A stretch of DNA of 8,761 bases from Bdellovibrionales bacterium (lineage in GTDB: Bacteria > Bdellovibrionota > Bdellovibrionia > Bdellovibrionales > JAMPXM01), in NCBI GenBank assembly GCA_005792225.1, contig SXSP01000065.1, positions 1-8,761 on the forward strand. The letters are read 5' to 3'. This document shows, piece by piece, positions 1-5,466 of the stretch. The notes under the pieces are model-generated. The model had not been told where the DNA came from. It was given only the letters and a program-made list of their open reading frames with translations, and did no database searches. The translations under genes were made by a program, and so were the position numbers. Numbering within the stretch: the first letter of the stretch is position 1; every line of letters starts with the position of its first letter.

Positions 1-71
1 ACGAGAGGCACGGTTCAGAAGGAAGGAATCAGCGGCGGCTCTTTCGATTTCTACTCCGGGAAGATTGCCAT

Positions 72-174
72 TCTCGCGTCCAGATCAATGCGGATCTCTT
101 TAAGCAGGCTGATTTCATCGAGCACTCGATTGCGAATGTGACCGAGGCGCTGCGAGACGGTGCGATTCTTGTGA
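72..174 (+). pseudogene. RND efflux pump inner-membrane subunit, internal fragment (CusA/HAE type)
   Basis: The frame starting at 72 reads SRVQINADLFKQADFIEHS and continues through IANVTEALRDGAILV. This matches the stretch just before and into the second membrane helix of heavy-metal/hydrophobe RND transporters (periplasmic end, then the start of TM2), which extrude substrates using the proton gradient. Only about 34 residues of a protein normally near 1,000 residues remain. The expected hydrophobic helix stops after AILV and the frame ends at a TGA at 213-215. Upstream, the LP that usually precedes this motif is present in another frame (65-70), which suggests a one-base insertion near 71; positions 1-64 cannot be read confidently in any frame. 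Downstream it runs directly into a TolC-like fragment. The family call rests on recall of the motif; no alignment was run. Confidence 0.6.
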
Positions 175-654
175 CCATCACTCGATTTAGAGGCTCGGTT
201 CGGGCGCCTTCCTGAGGAAATTGCTTCGACCGCTCCGGCGTTCCAAGGAACACTCCTACTGAAATGGGAGTTTTTCTCTGGCTTCGAGACCACCGCCAAA
301 ATCGCCGAAGCCAGCGCTCGATCGGAGCGACTGGAATACGAGTTTCGCCAGCGCCTTTTGACGGCGATGACGGCCGCCGAACTCAGTTATACAAAATTGA
401 ATTCGCTCCAAGAACGGGTGCACGCCGAGGAGGGGAACGAATCGCGAGCTCAACGGTATTATTCGGCAGTGTTAGACGAATACCGCAGAGGTCTCAAAAA
501 CGGAGCCGACTTGAAGAATGCAGAGGCAGCCCTTCTTGAGAGTCAGGTGAGGGCTGCGGAATATAAGTATGCTTTCATCAATACTAAGAACAAGTTGGAG
601 CGAGACATCGGAGTCTTCATCGAGACGGAGTCTCATGAGGAAAAGAAAAAGTGA
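175..654 (+). pseudogene. TolC-family outer-membrane efflux channel, C-terminal half
   Basis: A frame open from 175 to the TGA at 652-654 encodes about 159 residues: PSLDLEARFGRLPEE, then TLLLKWEFFSGFETT, then long charged amphipathic helices (AKIAEASARSERLEYEFRQR; EYRRGLKNGADLKNAEAALL) and NKLERDIG near the end. This is the typical second repeat of TolC-like proteins: a beta-strand pair, then periplasmic coiled-coil helices, with the G-x-x-x-x-D-L-x-x-A-x-x-x-L motif. Full-length family members have about 400-500 residues, so the first half is missing. In-frame ATG codons occur only inside the fragment (358 and later), with no sign of a signal peptide. It directly follows an RND pump fragment in a different frame, so this looks like a deletion-fused remnant of one efflux locus. 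A sequencing or assembly error is possible but would not explain the missing N-terminal half. Confidence 0.72.
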
Positions 655-683
655 TTCCTAGAAGACAAAGATGACGATGACAC

Positions 684-750
684 CGATTGGCGAAATCCGA
701 CTCAACGCCGACGCCAATCGAGTCTTATTGAGTCATGATTTCGCCAATCG
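684..750. repeat. Long inverted repeat between convergent genes, possible terminator
   Basis: The arm 684-697 (CGATTGGCGAAATC) is the exact reverse complement of 737-750. After a small 1/2-nt internal bulge the pairing resumes, with 699-705 (GACTCAA) matching 728-734. The result is a 21-bp interrupted stem with a loop of about 22 nt. A competing hairpin exists because 712-720 can also pair with 684-692. The right arm includes the last codons of the minus-strand gene ending at 725. No clear T-tract follows on the plus strand; on the minus strand the sequence past the left arm is moderately T-rich. It may be a bidirectional transcription end, or an inverted copy of the gene tail. Confidence 0.6.
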
Positions 751-1057
751 ATTCGACGTGAACGAGCGAGCCTTGGTACCTCTTTCCTTGAGGGAAGAGG
801 GACCTCACGCGAAGGGCTCCCGCGGGCGAGCTGGTCGTCACATGTAAGCACCACTCGCTGTTGAGTTGGGGGGTAGATATCGACTGGAGACCCGCTCCTG
901 TCTTTGAGTCGCAGCGACCGGCACCAACACCGTTCACACCGTGTATCGACAAGAAGGCTTCCGCCGACGATTCGATGAGCTGTTGAATGTCGGAGTATTG
1001 CGGTTTGGCCATCGCGGAGACGCTCAAGAAAAGACCGACCAGGATGCTTGCCGACAT
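725..1057 (-). CDS. Small secreted hypothetical protein (110 aa)
   Basis: The start ATG (1055-1057) is preceded by AGGA five bases upstream (1063-1066), and no other start fits because the frame closes shortly upstream. Residues 1-18 form a short hydrophobic signal-like segment ending SVSAMA-KP, a plausible signal peptidase I site, so the mature protein would be about 92 residues and periplasmic or extracellular. The mature part has a helix-like stretch (IQQLIESSAEAF), a GVNGVGAGRC turn, and two cysteines (C49, C70) that could form a disulfide. The IHGVNGVGAG...CLHV pattern recalls small propeptide-like domains of the 'GVVGVGVG...C' kind, but I do not recognise a named family. The last codons lie inside a long inverted repeat. 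It lies 124 bp downstream of the catalase-family gene on the same strand, so co-transcription is possible. Function unknown. Confidence 0.6.
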   Translation of the reverse strand: MSASILVGLFLSVSAMAKPQYSDIQQLIESSAEAFLSIHGVNGVGAGRCDSKTGAGLQSISTPQLNSEWCLHVTTSSPAGALRVRSLFPQGKRYQGSLVHVESIGEIMTQ

Positions 1058-1181
1058 AAATTTCCTTTGTTTAAGACTGGGTGAGGTGGATTCAGTTTAC
1101 TCTGAATTCCCTTACACAGTTTTCGAAGAAAAGTCGCATGACCTGGACGGGCTGTGTAGTCTTTTCTGATGATTCCCGCGC
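1058..1181. other. Intergenic region with two weak dyads
   Basis: This 124-bp gap separates two minus-strand genes. It holds a 7-bp inverted repeat (TACACAG at 1113-1119 with CTGTGTA at 1152-1158) whose loop contains a smaller TTTTC/GAAAA dyad. It also holds an imperfect dyad, GGATTCAG (1088-1095) with CTGAATTCC (1102-1110), upstream of the small secreted-protein gene. The first could be a weak 3' structure of the catalase gene, although no T-tract follows. The second could be an operator or part of a promoter. No convincing -35/-10 pair was found. Confidence 0.25.
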
Positions 1182-2174
1182 CTACTCGTGCATATTCGAG
1201 GGCTCTTTAATCTCAACACCATTGGTTGAGCGGCGGCGGTCGGCGGAACGCTTGTAGACGATTTTACGTGCGGCATTGATGGAGCCGAGGGGTTCGTGCT
1301 CGGGAAGTGAGTGCCAGCCGTTATAGGAGAGAGTCTCGCAGCGAGTGAGGCGCTCGGGCGCGTTGATGTCCTGACCTTTCGGGATGGTCAGGCGGGCCGC
1401 GTGAACGAATGGCGTTTTCCAGGGGATCGTCGCCCGATCAACCGGTGTCTCTTCCGGGTTCCTGTCGAGTTGGACGTAGAAGTCAAAGCAGGCGTCGCTC
1501 TCCGCGATCTGGCGCGCGAGGTTTTCGCGTAAATAATTTGGGCTCGTCGTCGGCTCACCCGCGCGTGGAGGTGAGCAAGGTTTGGCCATGTACTTCATCG
1601 CGCGGTCTCCCAGGCGGTAGGGGACCGGAGTCCAGTATTGCCCAGCGAGGGGATTTTCGAGTTTCATCTTGTCCATCTCGGCGAGGATCTTGTCGGTCGT
1701 GGGATTGGATCTTCCTTCGAGGAAATCGAGAAAGTCATGAGCCGTGTCGCTGAAAAAAACTGGGAAGTTTTGCATGATGAAGTCTTGCGTGAGCGCGTCT
1801 TCTTCGCCGTTTAAAAGTTTTTTGCCGGCGACACCCACGAGTTTAATGGCCATACCGCGAGCGGATTTTTCGGAATCCTTGCGTGGAGGACCATCGTTTG
1901 AGAAGCGAATCCAGGCGGGGTAGCCGCGCTGACTAAACACACCGACGCGGAGATCTCGTGGAAGATCTTGGCTCACGGCAAATTCGCCTTTGAGGCAGCC
2001 GTGGTCTTTTGCGAAGACGGGACGTCGCATGCCTTCGCCCGGTTGTACAGGATTGGGTTGCGCTCGCTCAAAGATATCACCGATGCGTTTTGCCAGATCG
2101 GCTTCGTTCGCTAAGGCGTACAGAGGTTGAATCACTGCGAGCGATAAAAAGATTTTAGAAAGCCAATTGCGCAT
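1182..2174 (-). CDS. Secreted haem catalase-family protein (SrpA/y4iL-like)
   Basis: This 330-residue protein begins with a Sec signal (MRNWLSKIFLSLAVIQPLYALA, cleavage probably around 20-23), so it should act in the periplasm or outside the cell. Catalase-fold landmarks appear in order: H58 in AKDHGCLKGEF (candidate distal histidine), WIRFSNDG at 88-95 followed by ARGMAIKL (the RFS...RG-A-K block), FPVFFSDTAHDF at 137-148 (the PVFF block), and near the end WHSLPEHEPLGSINAARKIVY at 287-307, where Y307 is the candidate haem-ligand tyrosine. These features fit the short catalase-related subgroup (about 300-350 residues) rather than full KatA/KatE (about 480 or more). Peroxidase activity is as plausible as true catalase activity. 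GGAGG lies 7 nt before the ATG (2182-2186). It is transcribed divergently from a quinoprotein oxidase that should release H2O2, which suggests local detoxification. Confidence 0.87.
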   Translation of the reverse strand: MRNWLSKIFLSLAVIQPLYALANEADLAKRIGDIFERAQPNPVQPGEGMRRPVFAKDHGCLKGEFAVSQDLPRDLRVGVFSQRGYPAWIRFSNDGPPRKDSEKSARGMAIKLVGVAGKKLLNGEEDALTQDFIMQNFPVFFSDTAHDFLDFLEGRSNPTTDKILAEMDKMKLENPLAGQYWTPVPYRLGDRAMKYMAKPCSPPRAGEPTTSPNYLRENLARQIAESDACFDFYVQLDRNPEETPVDRATIPWKTPFVHAARLTIPKGQDINAPERLTRCETLSYNGWHSLPEHEPLGSINAARKIVYKRSADRRRSTNGVEIKEPSNMHE

Positions 2175-2362
2175 GCGTGAACCTCCGGCGGCTCAGTTCG
2201 TATGGATTTTCTGAGCAAATTCGGGACCTGGGGTTTACGAGAGGGTGAGCGGATTTCGATGTCGAACTTCTTTGCACCTGGTTTCCGTTTAATGGCTCAA
2301 GGGGCAGGGGTTCTCGATTAAAACGGGGAGCGGCGGGCCCTGTTCTCGCATCATGTCCCGCC
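2175..2362. promoter_or_regulatory. Divergent intergenic region between catalase-family gene and lodAB operon
   Basis: This 188-bp region must hold the promoters of both divergent transcripts. The catalase side has a clear GGAGG ribosome site (2182-2186, read on minus). The oxidase side has no good Shine-Dalgarno next to its ATG at 2363. A small dyad, TTCGA-TG-TCGAA (2255-2266), sits near the middle and is a possible operator for joint control. No -35/-10 pair close to consensus was found on either strand, so the promoters may depend on activators or alternative sigma factors. Confidence 0.4.
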
Positions 2363-4375
2363 ATGACCAATTCGAAGAAAATGATTCCAAGACGTCAGTT
2401 CCTTAAAATGGGCGGCTCGGCCGCGATCGCCACGGCGATCGGGGCACGTGGATCGGCATCGGTCGACACAAAGATCGTGAGCGCAAAGATCCACCCGGCA
2501 ATCGGGGTCGCGCGAATAGGGAACAGTCCGAGCGGTTACTTCATCGGTCCTGAGGTCACGGAGCCTCCGCTCACTCAGGCGGGCCAGAGTCGCGATGCTG
2601 CCGGAGCGCTCAAGCGCCAGGTCGCGCGGTTTCGCGTTTACGGGTACAACGCCGCGGGCGAAGTCGTTCGCGAATTAACGGCCGATGAGGCCAAGATTGA
2701 ATGGACCGTTCATGTCGCGAACAAGAAGGCGGCTTGGTATCAGTTTCTGGCGGCGCTTGATTTACCAGAGGCAGGCTCCATGGCGGCCGCGCGCCGCAAC
2801 CCCGATGTAAAGGGTCAAGACCGTAAATCGCTCATCATTGATCCAGGACCGCGTGCGATCACGGGTCAAAACATTTCGGGTGCGCAGTACAGGTTTGATT
2901 CGGGGATGTTCGGTTCAACAAGCGTCTCTCTCGGTGAATTGCGGACCGACAGTCGCGGGCGTCTTCTCTTTTTCGGAGGCCTCGGGAAGGCGGGATCACC
3001 GGGACGAACGCTTGTTTTCGATGAGCATAATCTTGATTCGTTTAACAATGCCTCCGGCTGGTGGGATGACACCTCCGATGGGCCGGTGAAGGCGAAGGTG
3101 ACGCTTCAAGGTCGTGAGTTGGAGGTTGAGCCGGCTTGGGTGATCGTGGCGCCTCCGAATTACGCTCCCGACTTGATCGGATGGAGGACGGCTTACGAAC
3201 TCTTGACGGATGCGTTTATGGGCTCCGGAATGCTGAAGCCACCGGGACAAACATCTTTTAGCCGAGATGTTTTGCCGATCTTAAAGCGACTCGCTTCGCT
3301 TCAGTGGGTCAACAAGGGTTTGGAGAAGATCCACGGCCGCGGGAGCGAAATGAATTTCGAAGACCCGAAAATCATCGCGCGCCTCTCTGACAAGCGGGAG
3401 ATCGAACTTAGAAAGCGCATCAACGCGTTCTTCCGGTTGGAAGAAGGTCAAGGCCGGGTGCGCGAGTTGTGGCCGCAAATGTACGGCGACGCCTACGGGT
3501 CCTTTAAGGACTCCGATCGCGAGAATTTACACGTTCCTCAACTCTACAAAACTCATTTAGAACGCTGGGTCGCGGGTGATTACGTGGACGACTGGAGCCT
3601 CAAAATCGCCAGGAAGAAGAAACCCTACCGCAGGATTGAGGAAGTTCCATTAGAGCTTCAGCCGCAGATGTTGGACAAAGCGGCACTGCATTTTTGCTTG
3701 GCTGACGCATTTCATCCTGGCTGCGAACTCACTTGGCCGATTCGGCACACGTCGATGTATTCATCCCCATTTCGGATTCAGCACCGTGTGGGGCCCGAGC
3801 GCGACTACGGCGATCGGCTGACTCAGGATATCGTGAGGCAAGTCGATGGTCCTCTCTACGGGCAAGGACCGGGGGACTTAACAAGATGGATGGCAATTCC
3901 GTGGCACGGAGATACTGTTTTCTGCCGCTCTGGCTATGAGTCTGAACTCGATCCATATCTTCCGACTTACTGGCCGGCGAGAGTGCCGAATCAAGTTTTG
4001 ACCGAGGCCGATTACAAGACGGTGATGAATGCTGAACTCCCTCGAGAAACGAGGAAGCTCGCTTACGACCGTCGTGAGCATTGGCTGCGTGCCTTCGTGC
4101 AGTTCGGAATGGCGGATCAGATTCTTGAAATGGTCCGAGACATCTCCAAGGTCGGTGTCGTTGAAGCGCGTCCCGGCATCCAGAACGATCCTGATTTTCC
4201 GGAAATCTTTTTTGTCGAAACACTCGCTTCTCAGAAGCCGAAAAAAACAAACGAAGCGCCCACCGGAGCGGGACCCCGCTCTGCGCCGACGCTCGAGGAT
4301 CTTCAGGCTCAAAAAGCCGGCTTTAAAGACGCAGCTCAGCTGCGAGCGTTCAGACGAGCGAGACGACTCGAATGA
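2363..4375 (+). CDS. lodA: LodA/GoxA-family CTQ-dependent amino acid oxidase with Tat signal
   Basis: This 670-residue protein is a quinoprotein oxidase of the lysine epsilon-oxidase/glycine oxidase family, which oxidatively deaminates amino acids and releases H2O2 and ammonia. The family signature IHPAIGVARIGNSPSGYF at 43-60 is followed by GPEVTEPP (62-69), FRVYGY (90-95), FFGGLG (203-208) and an aspartate-rich WWDDTSDGPV (233-242). The cofactor region contains C445, HPGCELTWPIRH (451-462), GDLTRWMAIPWHGDTVFC (504-521) and LPTYWPARVPNQVL (533-546). By family pattern, the cysteine tryptophylquinone is probably formed by C445 (or C454) and W514 (or W509). Residues 9-15, PRRQFLK, followed by a hydrophobic GSAAIATAIGA stretch form a Tat signal, implying export after folding. 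The tail 620-670 is charged and low in hydrophobicity. Start choice is uncertain because the ribosome site is weak; M7 is an alternative that also keeps the Tat motif. The stop overlaps the next start. Substrate is not predictable from sequence. Confidence 0.93.
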   Translation: MTNSKKMIPRRQFLKMGGSAAIATAIGARGSASVDTKIVSAKIHPAIGVARIGNSPSGYFIGPEVTEPPLTQAGQSRDAAGALKRQVARFRVYGYNAAGEVVRELTADEAKIEWTVHVANKKAAWYQFLAALDLPEAGSMAAARRNPDVKGQDRKSLIIDPGPRAITGQNISGAQYRFDSGMFGSTSVSLGELRTDSRGRLLFFGGLGKAGSPGRTLVFDEHNLDSFNNASGWWDDTSDGPVKAKVTLQGRELEVEPAWVIVAPPNYAPDLIGWRTAYELLTDAFMGSGMLKPPGQTSFSRDVLPILKRLASLQWVNKGLEKIHGRGSEMNFEDPKIIARLSDKREIELRKRINAFFRLEEGQGRVRELWPQMYGDAYGSFKDSDRENLHVPQLYKTHLERWVAGDYVDDWSLKIARKKKPYRRIEEVPLELQPQMLDKAALHFCLADAFHPGCELTWPIRHTSMYSSPFRIQHRVGPERDYGDRLTQDIVRQVDGPLYGQGPGDLTRWMAIPWHGDTVFCRSGYESELDPYLPTYWPARVPNQVLTEADYKTVMNAELPRETRKLAYDRREHWLRAFVQFGMADQILEMVRDISKVGVVEARPGIQNDPDFPEIFFVETLASQKPKKTNEAPTGAGPRSAPTLEDLQAQKAGFKDAAQLRAFRRARRLE

Positions 4376-5466
4376 CGAAAGACTTTGACGTCGTCATTAT
4401 CGGCGGAGGCCCCGCGGGCGCCGTGGCGGCTCGAGAGCTCGCCAAGAACGGCCGCCGTGTGGCGCTCCTAGATAAACAAAAAGAAAGAAGCCGGCAGAGA
4501 ATCGGAGAGTCGCTTCCTCCCGCGGCTCGCCCGCTCTTACGCCGCTTGGGTCTACTTGAATTGATGAATTGCGATGCGCATCGGCCGGCGTTTGCCAATT
4601 TCTCGTCCTGGGGCCATGGGGCGCTCGACGTTCACGACTTTTTGCAAGATCCAAACGGTCACGGCTGGCATCTCGACCGCGTTCGCTTTGATGCTGACCT
4701 CGTTAAAGCGGCACTCGATCAAGGAGTGGTGCTGATCACACGTGAAGTCAGTCGCGTCGAGGAGAAGGAGCTAGAGTTTGTTGTTAGCATCAGCGGAGGA
4801 GAGTCGCTGAAGGCCCGATGGCTGATTGATGCTTCGGGAAGATCGGCGGCCTTCGCGAGAAAGCTCGGCGCGGTGAGGGTTCGCGATGATCGGTTGATGG
4901 CCATCTACGCTTGGGTTCAGCCGTCATCCCGCGACCGAGATGCGAGAACGCTCATCGAGACGTGCGCGGACGGATGGTGGTACAGCTCGAGGCTTCCGGA
5001 TTCATCCCGGTTGTTCTCACTCCATACCGATCGAGCACTTGTAAAAGAGGGACTCGATGGAAAATGGCTGGAGAGCTTGCGAGGAACGCGACACTTGAAA
5101 TCTCTGGTTCCCCGGAAGTTCTCTCCTGAACTTCACGTGGTGGAGGCCGGTGGTTCTCGCCTGAGCCAGTTTGGTGGCAAGAGGTGGTTGGCGGCGGGCG
5201 ACGCGGCTCTCGCATTTGATCCACTCTCCTCTCAAGGACTCTTCAATGCGCTTTACTCTGGAATGAAGGTCTCTGAACTGATCTTGAAAGAGCTCGCGGG
5301 CGAAATTTCGACAGAAGAAGTTGTCGAGCAATACTCGAGTCGCCTCGAGGAGATTCGGGCCATCTACCTCGCGCGCCAAACGCTCTATTACGGATCGGAG
5401 AAGCGGTGGGAGGACTCCCAATTCTGGAACGAGCAAAACAGAAATTTAAAAGCGGTGGCCATATGA
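4372..5466 (+). CDS. lodB: LodB/GoxB-family FAD-dependent maturase of the quinoprotein oxidase
   Basis: This 364-residue flavoprotein has an N-terminal FAD-binding Rossmann motif (DVVIIGGGPAGAVAARELA, residues 6-24), GESLPPAAR (45-53) as in flavin-dependent halogenase/LodB relatives, LIDASGRS (151-158) and the second FAD motif GDAALAFDPLSSQG (276-289). It has no signal peptide, so it is cytoplasmic. In characterised LodA/LodB and GoxA/GoxB pairs, this partner is required to form the CTQ cofactor in the oxidase. Its position right after the LodA homologue makes the same role very likely here. Its ATG overlaps the lodA stop (ATGA, 4372-4375), pointing to translational coupling and matched dosage, and its own TGA overlaps the next gene's ATG. 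By sequence alone it could be another group-A-like flavin monooxygenase or halogenase; context decides. Confidence 0.9.
   Translation: MTKDFDVVIIGGGPAGAVAARELAKNGRRVALLDKQKERSRQRIGESLPPAARPLLRRLGLLELMNCDAHRPAFANFSSWGHGALDVHDFLQDPNGHGWHLDRVRFDADLVKAALDQGVVLITREVSRVEEKELEFVVSISGGESLKARWLIDASGRSAAFARKLGAVRVRDDRLMAIYAWVQPSSRDRDARTLIETCADGWWYSSRLPDSSRLFSLHTDRALVKEGLDGKWLESLRGTRHLKSLVPRKFSPELHVVEAGGSRLSQFGGKRWLAAGDAALAFDPLSSQGLFNALYSGMKVSELILKELAGEISTEEVVEQYSSRLEEIRAIYLARQTLYYGSEKRWEDSQFWNEQNRNLKAVAI

Noticed and set aside
3..205. Similarity between GAGGCACGGTTC (3-14) and GAGGCTCGGTTC (189-200), as if TolC-like sequence recurred at the window start
   Set aside because: Eleven of twelve bases match, but the following bases diverge at once and no TolC-like protein can be read on from position 3. 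It is too short to call a repeat.
264..539. 91-codon plus-strand frame overlapping the TolC remnant
   Set aside because: It is a shifted frame of the TolC-like coding sequence with arginine-rich nonsense; the other frame has clear family features.
2155..2370. 71-codon minus-strand frame spanning the divergent promoter region
   Set aside because: It overlaps the start of the catalase-family gene in a different frame and covers the region needed for both promoters. Its protein is arginine/proline-rich without family features.
3729..4312. Long minus-strand open frames inside lodA (173 and 144 codons)
   Set aside because: They lie opposite conserved LodA sequence, are compositionally odd (Arg/Ser-rich), and are explained by GC-rich codon use of the real gene.
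5406..5462. Upstream GTG start for the metalloprotease, adding 19 residues
   Set aside because: The ATG at 5463 gives a clean signal peptide and the same ATGA overlap seen at the lodA/lodB junction. The extension would overlap lodB by 61 bp and put charged residues before the signal.
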